From Symbiodinium microadriaticum (lineage: Eukaryota > Sar > Dinophyceae > Suessiales > Symbiodiniaceae): 64,000 nt of DNA. Made by a program: the position numbers and the translations under genes. Under the pieces are notes generated by a model. That model was not told the origin of the DNA. It did not search any database and worked only from the letters and a program-made list of their open reading frames with translations. The stretch is taken from contig LSRX01000538.1 in assembly GCA_001939145.1 (NCBI GenBank), forward strand, positions 251,427-315,426. The letters are read 5' to 3'. How positions within the stretch are numbered: the stretch's first letter is position 1; each line of letters starts with the position of its first letter. This document shows positions 1-10,929 of this stretch, piece by piece.

Positions 1-1940
1 TACCTTTGCGACAACTGGTAGGACCTGGTAGGACTGGTGGCACCCGATCTGCAGTCGTCATCGTCATGCAAGTATTGATCTTGAGAAGTCTGGTTGTTTG
101 GTGTCTGGACCTATAACTGACATGCTGCGCCACAGTTTGAACATTGTGACTTTAAAGTTTCTGCGAGAACCTCACGTCGGATGAAATCCAGTACCACCTG
201 TAGGCTCTGTAGCCGGAGCCGGACTCGCTTGTTGATCTTAGTTGCCCAAGTACCTGCTCAGGCAAGATCGTCGCTTTTAGCTTGCAAAGCATGTGCAAGT
301 ATCATATGGCAGTGGTGATGCCGTTTGCTGGTGTCACACAATGGCTCCACTCCAGTGCGAGCAAAACGTGTTGATTGCATGCGCTGCTGGGGCCATTCGA
401 CCACCCATTGTGGGGCTCAATGGCATATGAGATAGACGCCGTCTCTATATTCATGTCGAAACCTAATTTGATAACTCTGCGGGCAAGTGAAATTGAGGGC
501 GGCAGATAGGATTGGAAGGAGGCGTTTGAGCTGAGTCAACATAAGATTACTCATCCGCTGTCGGCGTACCAGTAGTACAATGATGTCAGGTAGTAATTCA
601 TGACGAAAGAATCATTCCACACTGTTTGTAGCACTGTTCCGCACTTCAGTACTCCAATGGACTACATCAATGCCAGCGAGGTGGAGCAGCTACTCAATGC
701 AGAAGGTCTGGCTACTTGCTGCAGAATACTGTTGCTGCGAAGCGCGGAACAATAAGCAGCATGCCGTTGCAAGTGCAACTTTTGTTAAGAAACGCGCATG
801 TCATGCACAGAATGTGACCAGGACCGCCTGTTGGCCGTTTGCAGGAGAAGGTCGCTGCACAAGAACCAGCAAATGGTCGACACAGGTAGCAAGCTCATCA
901 AGAGGCACGATAACCAATCGCTGAATCTCCGTTGTTAGCCACTCCACTACATCGTGATAGACTTCACGAATAGCAAGGAAGTTCGTTTCCTCAACCTAAC
1001 TACTGCGGCAAACCTGGAATTATCATCGGCATTGATGGGTCCCGATGCTGCACCAACACTATGATAAACCACTGCAGTGGCTCCAGTGGGGAGCTCTGCA
1101 TTCCATCTGCACTGTTAGTTAGCAGTAATCGACATCGTACGCGCAGTTGGTCGCAACGGCGATGGCGACAAGGGTGGAGGGATGACAGCAAGATGCAAGA
1201 AGCAAGGGAGCAGGGAGCAGGAGGGCTTCCGTGTCGTTGGGTGCCATTTGACAGCAGTGCTTGTGCGGCAAATCTTCGTCAAAACTCCGGCTCCACGGCA
1301 GGGCCCGGTGTGTCCTGCCTGACCTTTGGGTCGGCCAGCGTCGTCTGCCATAGTGGTGGCTGCTGTCGAGTTCTGGTGCCCTAGTGACCCTAGTGTTTTT
1401 GTTCGGATGCTCCTGCGTTGGGAGGACGCTCACTGATACACCGGCGTGGTGGCGTTTCGAGAAGTTTTCCGAAGATGGACCGGGAGCTGCACGCGAAGGA
1501 GCGTGTGTCAATGCTGTGCTGAGCTCCGCCAGCTTGACCGCGATCGCAAGCCAAATGCGGAACCACAGATTGACAAGTATCGTCAATTCATACCACTTGC
1601 TCCAACGGCAGCAACGAAGGGATTAGCCAATCCAAGCACCAAATGAGTAGTAACTGTGGCGTAGGTGTGCGTGGGTCAGCAACCCCGACCGTGAAAAGTG
1701 GAATGCCATTCAAGTTACAGAGTCCTGCTCCAGTGTGTTGAGCACGAGGTCCACACCAACTGACTCACTAACTCAATCTTTCACTCACTCATTGACTCTA
1801 TCCATCCATCCATCCATCCATCCATCAATCCATCCATCATCATCCATCCATCAATCAGCTCGTCACCGAGCAACATGGCAGAGCTATGGACATCTAAAGA
1901 ATCTGAAGGGGAGAAGCGCCTCCGACGTGGCTTCTAGGTG
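1..1940. other. Unassigned left end
   Basis: No protein-like frame was recognised on either strand. The stretch holds a CATC microsatellite at about 1799-1856. It may contain the 3' end of the PPR gene. Confidence 0.3.
1799..1856. repeat. CATC tetranucleotide microsatellite
   Basis: About 13 CATC/CAATC units, interrupted. Confidence 0.9.
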
Positions 1941-1949
1941 CGCTTCGGT

Positions 1950-4900
1950 GTGGATGGCCAGCGCTTCTTGCCACCTCCAGTTCGACATCAGAGCTAGCTG
2001 CTACTTCCTTCAAACCTCTGCTTGTTCTGCCCAGCAATGTGCAGAATCGATGCCTGCTGCAGCTGGAGCAAGCAGATATCAGAGCCACATATGTGGCCTC
2101 GGGCAGAAGATGATCAGTCTCCAAACAACAGCACCTTGTGTGTAAGCCCCAAAGTTACTACAACTGAGGTACTGATGCTTACCAACGGTTCCTGCAGAGG
2201 TTGCCAGTCTTGTGCAGCTCATCAGCTCATCGGTTGCTTAAGTCATGCCAGTCACAGCACTGGGACAGGAGTGGCACAATTACCTTAAGGCCATGTTGCG
2301 GTATCTGGCTGCAGTGCTGCACGGCGCAGCGCTCCGGCCATGGCCAGAGCCTTTGCACGAGCCGCAAGACAGAGCCCCACCAAACTCTCATAAGGCTTTG
2401 GGACAAAGGCACCTCACGCCAGTGTCCCGGGTCCTCATTGTTCCACGCAACGATGCCTAGGAGGCGAAGCTTTTGGGCCGTTGATGCCAGAGCACACACA
2501 GACCCCAATATGTTCTCCCAGAAGCAAGAACTGATGGCAGCATGGCAGGCTTCGTTGTTGACTGCCACGTTTTGTCCTAGAACGGCTTCTTACTCGTGCA
2601 GAAAAGCAACACAGTTTACAAGCCAGCCAAGGAGTCAACGAGTCCTTGCATCTCTTCCAGGAGGCCTACAGCCAAAGCCCACTGGCGCCCGGCCGCGCAC
2701 GCTCGCAAGGTGGAGCCTGGCGAAATGCGGTATAACTGCATTAACTTCAGCATACCAGCACGAGCATGCCTTATGCTTCCCGTATCGATCATGTCAACAA
2801 GTTTCTTCAACAAGCGAACTTCGCCTGAATTGGAACGAATTCGCATCCATCTCCCATGCAGCCAGGATGCCACAGAGTTGCGTCGTGGCTTCAATGCCCT
2901 GCGGACAAGGCACGGTTGCGTGTGCGCAAAACTCAACATGCTTCCACGCTCAGCGCACGGACACAACGGCCCTGCCCCGGCCTCCTGCTTGGAGTACTTG
3001 AACCTTCGAGCCAGAGCCGCAAACAAAGCACTCCCAGTTGAAAGTGGGGAACGAAAAACTGAGCTCCTGGCAGTGCCAACGCCTCTGAACCAAAACTTAC
3101 AGAAACAAAGTGACCCGAAACACCCACACTGCATCTCTCCGTCTCTCTCATCGTCTCTCCGCTCCCTCTCGCGCCTGCGCCCAGTGCTGTCCCGCCGTGG
3201 CAATGAGCGCCGCATAGGTCCGAGCGGTACGAGGCACCCCCCGGATCTTAGAGTCACAAGAAAGCAAGCAGTGCAAGCACACCGCGTCCCCCAAGCCCCA
3301 GACGAACATCTCGTGCAACAGGCTGAGCGTGATGTCATGCTCCTATCAGCAGGGCGCTTTTGGGCCACAGAGCTTGCAGATCACGGGAGACAAACGGCCT
3401 CCCGAGCTGTGCAAATGGCCGCGGTGAAGCTCACAGAATCTGGCTGCAGCTGGCGCTCCCCCATGCGGCCTGAAGTCCAGTTCGGAAATCACTGGAATTC
3501 GAGCCGGCCCAGCCACTAAATCTGACCGTGACAATAACATCAGTGATTCGCACATCTATAGTTTCCCATCACATCCAGCATGCCGAGGGACACATTACCA
3601 GGTGCAGCGCCCTCTCCCAGTGTCGATCTTCGCATGCCGTTATTGCGGAGTTATAGCTGTAGAGATCAGGCCTTTGCCAGTCCAGACTCATGACATCTGT
3701 CCAGAACGGGCCATGCTGACTGCAAGTCTAGTTGCTCTGCGTTCATCTCCTCCTCAAGAAGCCACAATGCCTGCTGTGCGCTTGCCCAATTGTCTCGGCA
3801 CGAGGGGCTCTTCATATGTGCCGTCAAGCTAGCGGGCATATCTGACTGTCAAGACTTGCAGCATAGGTCTGTGTCTGTACACTTGCACCCAAATCCACCA
3901 ATTCTAGACGATGTGTTTGTTCAAGGAGGCTGGCAGGCGACTGGACAGAGGCTTAATGCCTGCTTAGATACGGCAAGTGCTTACGAGGGCGCTTCATGGA
4001 CAGGAGATGTCGGAGTGGACCGCAGGCAGTATGAAGGCCGTTCCTCCGCCGTCTTAATGTTGCCTTCACTTCTGTTGAGCTACTCAATGTGCAAACTGCT
4101 ACCAGCACAGCTTCATCCTGCAAAGATAATATGTGTGCCCATGCCCAAGAGATACTCCTTCCCATTCCCATTCCCATTCCCATTCCCATTTCCATACCCA
4201 TACCCATACCTAAACCCACACTCACACACAGATGCAGACACCTTGTATTCATGTGCAGCAGGATGTGCAGCAAGAGAGAGAGAGAGAAAGAGCGAGCGAG
4301 AGACCAGAGCGCACCAGGGCGCACTCTGAACAGCAATGCCTCTTCCCATCTGCCGGCGCTTGCGCACGCTGCGATCGCAGCATTCCAGGTTTGAACGTCC
4401 GCACATTGCCTCGACTGTCAAGGACCATGTTAAACATGTCGCACAGCTTGCTCAACTCGAGTGCTCCAGGGCTTCCACTTCTCGGGTACATCTTTGAGAA
4501 GCTGCAGTGCCTGAAAGCGCAGCTCTTTCACAACCATCGTTCGGATCCGCTCTAATCATGTCAATAGTGAAAGGCGTCTGCAGCAGCTAGACAAGCACCC
4601 TTTGCGCCTCCTCCCATCGCCCACCAGCTCCACCTGACAGGCAAGGCAAGCGCATGCCAGCGCCTGACGTCTCGTGATCACCACATTCCCAGCACAGCGG
4701 CAGGCAGCCAGAGCGGCTGTCAGCAGCGCTGCATCCACCACTTCACCACGTTCCCGCGTTGCCTAAGCTTCTCACTTGGGGGGAACCTGCCCGGGTAGAA
4801 AGCCCATGGCCTTTGGCCTTTGCTCTGGCCTGAAAGAGCTCCAGTGCTCGATGCCAGTCGCTGCTGCGAACCAGAGCTGTAACGGCAGCACCTATGTTCG

Positions 4901-6640
4901 GCACGCCACACAGTACACGGTGCACGTGGAAGCGTAGTACAAACCGGTGCTGCAAGGACAAGCAGCTGCAGACCACTGCATTGGCAGCAATGCCTGCAAG
5001 ATTGCACCGACTTCTAACTCCTAAGGTGCACGAAGTGGAGCCCACGCGCACATGTGTCACGAACATCACCAGAGCTGATGTGAAGCTCTCAGAAGTCGCA
5101 CTTTCAGACAACCCGAGCAGCTGCTGACACCCGCATCACTATAATGCCACGCATTCACTCGCGATATCACACCATCACCGTCACCACCGCAACCGCCCTC
5201 AAAGCATCACCTCGGTGACAATTTCATCGCCTCATTCTTCATCCGGGCCTTCTGTCTGCATCTCTTCCAGAAGGGCCAGAGCTGTTGCCCCGTCGCCCTT
5301 GCCCGCGGCTGCGCGCATCAAGCTGCCGTAGCTGTAGGCCTCAGCAGCCAATGTCCCAATCAAAACGAATATGTGCCAGCAACAGAATCAAGCCCAACCC
5401 GACTGCCTCTGATCTGCCTCATTCACTTCTGCAAGTGTCTCGGTTGCGGACGTCCAAAGCGACTCTACCCTCTCGCATCTCCTGCGGCAGCAAGAACCGA
5501 AGATGTTCTGGCAAAAGCTTCAAGTCATTCATCTCTTCCAACATGCACCCAACTGCTCGCCTAAGCTCTTCTCACGGGATGGCCTGCGAGTAGGCCACTG
5601 CGACAGACAGTTGATCTGCTCGCCCTAGGTTGCAAGATCGTCGTATCTCGAGAAGCCGCAAAGCATCAAGATCTGAATTCTTACCCAGATGCCACAGGCA
5701 GCCAAGGCTGCATTGTAGTGGAAGATGTTGACCTGTCCCCGGATCGAGCTTAGCGCGGCGATGGCGAAGAGTGAGTGAGTGAGTGAGTGAGTGAGTGAGT
5801 GAGTGAGTGAGTGAGTGAGTGAGTGAGTGGGCGAGAAAGCGACTAGCTGGTCACGGTGGGACGTGCTGCTTAAGGCGCTCGTACCTCCCGGCTTTTCAGA
5901 CATCATTGCCCCCTTGTGCCAGCCCGGCAAATAACGTTCCAAGGCAAAGCCAGCACAGGGGCAAGAGAGCGTGCCATCCTCGCAGAAGTTCTTGCGACAA
6001 GGGCTCTTCCCTCGACAGTCTCCCATCAGGCACGAAGCGAGCAACATCGCCTCTGCATCGTGTGACCGGCCACGCGCCAATGTTGGCCGGCACGCTTCTC
6101 CGAAGTTCCCTCTACAGCTACTAGGTGCAAACGTGGCATCTTGCTTCCCCAAGTACTCACTAAGTACTCACTCCGTCACCAGCTTTTCTGGAAGGGGGAA
6201 AGCCTATCCCCCGACAAGCGCACTGTTCGCTTGAGAAGCGCCTGCCCCTGACTGGCACGGAAGGACTCGACCACTTGAAGCGCATCCTGCCAAGCACCTC
6301 GGCAATGAAGCTCACTGGAAGCAAACACCCCTAACGTTGTGAAGAAACAACGTTGTGATGCGTGCCTTCCGTGCCCAACCTGGAAATCTCGGCGGTGATC
6401 CGTCGAGGGTCTTCTGGCCTTAGCCGACATGGCATGATTTAGCACGAAAGACGGCTGTCTAAGCTCAATGACGTCAAGTCTGCCGCAACGCTGCTGGAGC
6501 CCTCTTCTCACGTAGTTTGCAACGGACTGTTCCAAAATGTACTGTCTAGGAATAAAACGAGCTGCAGACTCCATACTTTCGTTGCATAGAAGGCTCGATG
6601 ACGAGTCGGCGAAGCGTTGCTTAGGCTTTTGAGCTGCCTT
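1950..6640 (-). CDS. Pentatricopeptide repeat (PPR) protein, multi-exon
   Basis: PPR proteins bind organellar RNA through tandem 35-residue helix pairs. Repeat-like pieces follow one another on the minus strand: RGAWQDALQVVESFRAS (about 6310-6232), QVNIFHYNAALAACG (5736-5689), AVGCMLEEMNDLKLLPEH (about 5565-5510), GAAVTALVRSSDWHRALELF (4901-4804), STLRACAAGRQWALAVGLLE (2716-2648), VNNEACHAAISSC (2567-2527) and PEATYVALISACSS (2105-2055). The A-L-x-x-C and W-x-x-A-L-x-L-L-x-x-M signatures are typical of dinoflagellate PPRs. Each piece is about half to one repeat, so introns cut inside repeats. Exon edges, start and stop are not resolved; more than one gene is possible. Likely plastid or mitochondrial, inferred from the family. 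Confidence 0.6.
4158..4211. repeat. CCCATT/CCCATA hexanucleotide repeat
   Basis: Five CCCATT units pass into three CCCATA units. It lies inside the PPR gene span, probably in an intron. Confidence 0.9.
5770..5829. repeat. GAGT tetranucleotide microsatellite, about 15 copies
   Basis: Uninterrupted GAGT units over 60 bp, next to a PPR exon at 5689-5736. Confidence 0.95.
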
Positions 6641-6719
6641 CTCATAACAACTTGGTCTGCAGCCGTTCGTGTCTCCTCGTTTCTCGTCTTTCTCGTCCTG
6701 TGGCGGATTCACCGAGATG

Positions 6720-7480
6720 CGAAGCGGACATGTGCGGACCGAGGCCGAGGCCTCGCAGAAGAGCCGGAAGTGGTGGAATATCGCCAGGGCCGCCAGGACC
6801 TACGACGACTGGTGCCCCCGTGCCCCTTCACGGAAAGGAACGTTCCGCGGTTCCGCCAGCCTGAGGCAGCAGGAGGTGCCATGACAGCCGTCACAGATCA
6901 TCGGCGCCACCAGCGTTCAAAGGACTGATAGCACATGCGGCATGCGTGCGAAAGACTGCGGAGGGAACCTATTTGGCTATGTGGTGGGAGTATTGACTTT
7001 CTGGCTGTCGACCCTTGCGAGCCAGCCCCAACAAGTCGCAGCACTGCTTCAGTCTGCAAGCTGCCCCTTCATTACAAAACAGATGGGAATTCGCAACACT
7101 CGCTGCTCATGTTGGTCTCTTGAAGCGCCGGCTGACTCCGGTGTGTGTGGCCCTCACGGACAATGCCTGTGTCCAAGCTGCGAGCCAGAGCAAGCGGCAA
7201 TAGCATCAGGGTTCAGAAGATTTGGAGGCTGTTGCAGGCAAAATGCATGCAAGCTGGGTACTGTTCCAAAAAGAGAAAGATTAGAGTGACTGAGGAATGA
7301 GGAAGTCCTGGACTCGAATAAAATGCAGAAAGACAAATCAGCGGCCTGTGTGCAGCCCATGTTGTGAACAAAATGGGTTGGGCTACCACAGATTGTTGGA
7401 TGCCTACATGCAAATTTGTGTCTTCGGACCTAACTTTGGCCATGAAGGAACGATGACTCAAGGCTTGAACCGAAAGACCC
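6720..7480. other. Unassigned stretch
   Basis: Overlapping short frames occur on both strands, and no protein-like frame, repeat or RNA gene stands out. Confidence 0.3.
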
Positions 7481-7990
7481 AATCAAGTTGAAAAGTTGAT
7501 CACATGCAGCAGAGGGCTGGAGCTCGCATGATGCAAGAAATGGCAAGAGCAAGAAGGACTGTTGAAAGCCCCCCACGCATGTCGGATGTGTCCCCTGAGT
7601 CTCACCAGGCAGATCGGCGTAGGATCCGGAACTGCAAAGGGTCGAAGGACATTGACTCCAAAGACTTCTCCTCGGCGAGAGGAAAATGCCACAGGTCGCA
7701 TGCTCCTACTTCATCTGCACTTTGCAGCATCTCCGAGCGTCGAAAGGATGTCTGAGTTCCACATCCGTCAAGTCGAACTTCGGAACAGCATAGGGTGTCC
7801 TGGCACTCAACAGTGTGATCACAAGCCAACGGCTTGGCAGACCTGGCCTGATCTTCACCTGTGGCCGGCAAGCTTGGGCCAGGAATCGCCGGCAGTGCTC
7901 GACAGCCTCCACTTCAGCTTCACGAGCTCCTCTGGAAAGGGGACAAGGTTTGCACCGTTCATGCGAAAGTGAAGCAAACACGATTCACGA
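7480..7990 (-). CDS. Weak minus-strand coding pieces
   Basis: AREAEVEAVEHCRRFLAQAC and RPQVKIRPGLPSRW (about 7935-7815) look like one exon. Further open sequence down to 7480 is less convincing. They may continue the gene at 8.1-8.7 kb. Confidence 0.25.
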
Positions 7991-8099
7991 TTCAATTCGT
8001 CAGCGACGTTCTGTTCACATGATTGGAGATACCATCACGATTGCAAAAAGAACACGATCTTCGGCACAGTTGCCGGTTGCACGACTCCTGTAACCATTG

Positions 8100-8690
8100 T
8101 CGAAACATCAAACAGCGATGTGCGACGCCCGAGCTTCCCGATCAGAGCCCCCTTCTTGAGGTCGTGGCCCAACAGAAAAGGTGGCCACGAGTACCCGTGG
8201 GCTTCCAGCAGTACACAGAAGGCACTTAAGGCCGTGAAGTCCTGTTGTGACAGGACGCTTTGCCCGAGGTATTTGAGGCGGACTGGGAACATCCACCTGT
8301 GCAGCTTGAAAAGCAAAGGCCTGAATGCATCAGACATGTTGAGGCCGTCCAAGACACCATCGCTTGGAAGGTGTGCCGAAATAAGACGTGTGCCGCTTCA
8401 ATCGAGCCTTGGAGAAGTTCTGCCGTAGCTCTGCCCTGGCATCCTGGCAGTGCTCGGGAGGAGTAGCCAAGATTTTCGAGCTGAGGTGAAACGTGGCCAA
8501 CTCCTGGGAGGAGTCTGACTCTTGCAAGAGAAATAGCCGCTCCTCCAACAGCTTCGTGATGCTTCGTGGTGTCTCAGGGACGCTGGCTCCCAGGTCCTGG
8601 CTCTCCAACTCCTGGATTTCGCTGATGGTCTTGTCAATCAGTTCTTCCAGTTCCGCTGTCAGAGGTATGGCATCTGCAAGAGGCGCAAAA
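8100..8690 (-). CDS. Unrecognised gene piece with a frame change
   Basis: 8690-8360 reads LTAELEELIDKTISEIQELE, SITKLLEERLFLLQESDSSQ, CQDARAELRQNFSKARLKRH. From about 8390 a second frame continues RLISAHLPSDGVLDGLNMSD, AFRPLLFKLHRWMFPVRLKY, FCVLLEAHGYSWPPFLLGHD. Both halves have clear coding character and they meet without a visible intron, so a one-base change near 8370-8390 is the simplest explanation (mutation or sequence error). No domain is recognised. Confidence 0.45.
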
Positions 8691-9739
8691 GTCGCACCAA
8701 TCAAGACATGTTCCGTGTGCTGCAGCGCCTTGCTGCACCACATTTCCCGCGGCCAAACCACCACACAACTCCTCGAGTGGTTAAGCTGCGTTAGACTGAA
8801 GCCGTTCGACTTGCAGCAGCTGCACCGATCTGGACACAACACGGGAGTTGCACCTGACCGCTCAATTGCTCTGCCTGCCTCAGCACGTGTCACCATGACT
8901 TCCTCCACCACGCTCCGTGACTTTCTGCTTGTTGAAACAAGGTGGACTCAGCTTCCGACGCACGGCCTGGCATTGTCGGACCTGGCCAAGTCATCCATGT
9001 TGAGACGGGCGACTATCGTGGCAGCAAGCTGCAAGCCTGTTTCAGAGGCGCACGGCATTGCGCAGCCCAGGCGCGGCTCCCCGCGGTGAGGTTGATCCAT
9101 GGCCTGTGGCGCAGGCCGCGGAGCCTCCAGGTCCTGAGATGCACGGCACTCCGTGAAGTTGCAAGCACGATCAGAACTCCAAGCTCTGGACATCCCGCGA
9201 CGATTTTGCCGGCATTGCACAGCCCAACCAACATCCATGCAACAAGGAATACCAAGGTGGCTGAAACATGCTCTAACTATTGTGTTGAAACGTTGCAAAA
9301 CATTGAAACACCCTTAATCTCAAAGAACAGTGATGGATGCCATGTTTTATGCGTCACCTCCAGTCCATCAGACAGCAAGTCAATGCATCACAAGAAGGAG
9401 ACGTACCTCAGTGCTTAGATTGTCTTGCGGAACTCGCGTGCACAGCTTGCTTCTTGGATCTTGACAGGTGCAAGATAGTCGGGTCACATTAGCCTACAAC
9501 ACGACTGAGAACGGCGTGCCTACTCCGGACACGTGACATTCAGCCTTAGATGTGGGACGGATTTTGAGGGTTTGTCAAAGGACACGAAGGACCATGGTGA
9601 TCCATGTTGTCACGCTGTCCGGGTTGGAGGATGGGAGGCTTCCTCTTGGAGGCGGCTCACAGTCCTGGATGCTTTGTCCAGGTGCAAAAGAAACAGGCAG
9701 AAGCAGAGGACAGGTCAAGGTGCCACGTAGATTCAGAAC

Positions 9740-10625
9740 ACTCAGGCAAAGCGTTTCTGAACCACCGGTTCTGCAGGAAAGTCGAGCCTCTGCCCTTCCC
9801 CGCTGTCGAAGGTGCTTGCAGCCATTGGCTCTGCAGAGATATATGTAGATGTTGCAGTTGGGAAAGGTGCAGCAAGCATCGAGTCCCCATAGGCAGGAAG
9901 TTCCCCTCTGTTCACAGGAAGGACCGACCTCAGATTGGAAACGAATTTCAGTCCCCCTGATGTCAAACCATATCGTGCTGACGTGGCTTACTTTGACTCG
10001 GTCGGTGCTTTACTCAAAACGACATGAGAGGCACGGCACTATCCTGTAATCGCAGGTTGCTTGAAAAGTCGTGCCGCAGACTGTCGCAGCCGTAGCATCC
10101 GATGGCTTTCTTTGCTGCGGTTGAAGTGGCTTGGACACTCGACGGTGCCAGGGAATCGTCGGAATGCGAGGCAGCGGACCTGGAACAAGCCGAGAATACG
10201 CTGAAGTCGAGACTGCGAGATTTGGGCCGCGAACGGGGCGGAGGCGAGAGGCTCGGCCAGGGCGGTGACACGAGTGGCCGGAGACTATTCCGTAGCTCTG
10301 CACGAAGGAGCTCCTGACGCATGTAAAACCCAAACTGAGGTTGAAACACCTGGAAAGCCACTGCCATCTTGAATCTTGAGTCTTGCAATGCCGAAAATTC
10401 GTGTTGCAAAGAGCCTGCTGAGCGACTGTTCTTCGCGGCAAAGCGCCCTGCATACTCAAATATTGACGGCGAAAGACGGCGACAGACTTTCCCGTGCTTG
10501 AACTGTGTGGTCCACTCATCGTAACTCCTGCACCTGCTCATGCTGCTCTTACTCCTCGTGCTCCTCCTACTCCTGCTGCCTTTGCTGCTCCTGCTGCTGT
10601 CAGTGCTACGAACGACCTGCATCCA
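9740..10625 (-). CDS. Unrecognised minus-strand coding pieces
   Basis: Blocks at 10560-10270 (ARG/SER-rich start, then RRLSPSIFEYAGRFAAKNSR, FQVFQPQFGFYMRQELLRAE) and 9960-9745 (SGGLKFVSNLRSVLPVNRGE, LPAYGDSMLAAPFPTATSTY) read like protein. They may be the 3' exons of the coiled-coil gene upstream or another gene. The 10560-10615 run of CTG/CTC codons on the plus strand is a low-complexity Ser/Arg segment on the minus strand. Confidence 0.3.
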
Positions 10626-10929
10626 AAATCACCAGAATGACTGCCAGCGACCGACGCAAGCACCACTGCTTCTGAATTATTCTCAAACAGACGACTGAGA
10701 GACTGGATGGCTGGCCGGCCCGGCTTTGCTACTGGCTGATTCTTTACCGATCACCTTGGCGAAGAAAACAAGCAACACATGCTGCTGGTGCAACTACAGC
10801 CACAGCTTGACCGCAGCAATGTGAAAGCAGACCTCTGAAAAGTCTGCCATCTCCGGCTTTCCGTGTACTCTCTGCAACCAGACCACCGGCACGAAGCGAC
10901 AAGCTTGAAATTGCCACCTGCTTCAGACC

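Noticed and set aside
2596-3519. 307-codon plus-strand frame
   Set aside because: Its peptide has no protein-like pattern, and the opposite strand carries a clear PPR signature at 2648-2716.
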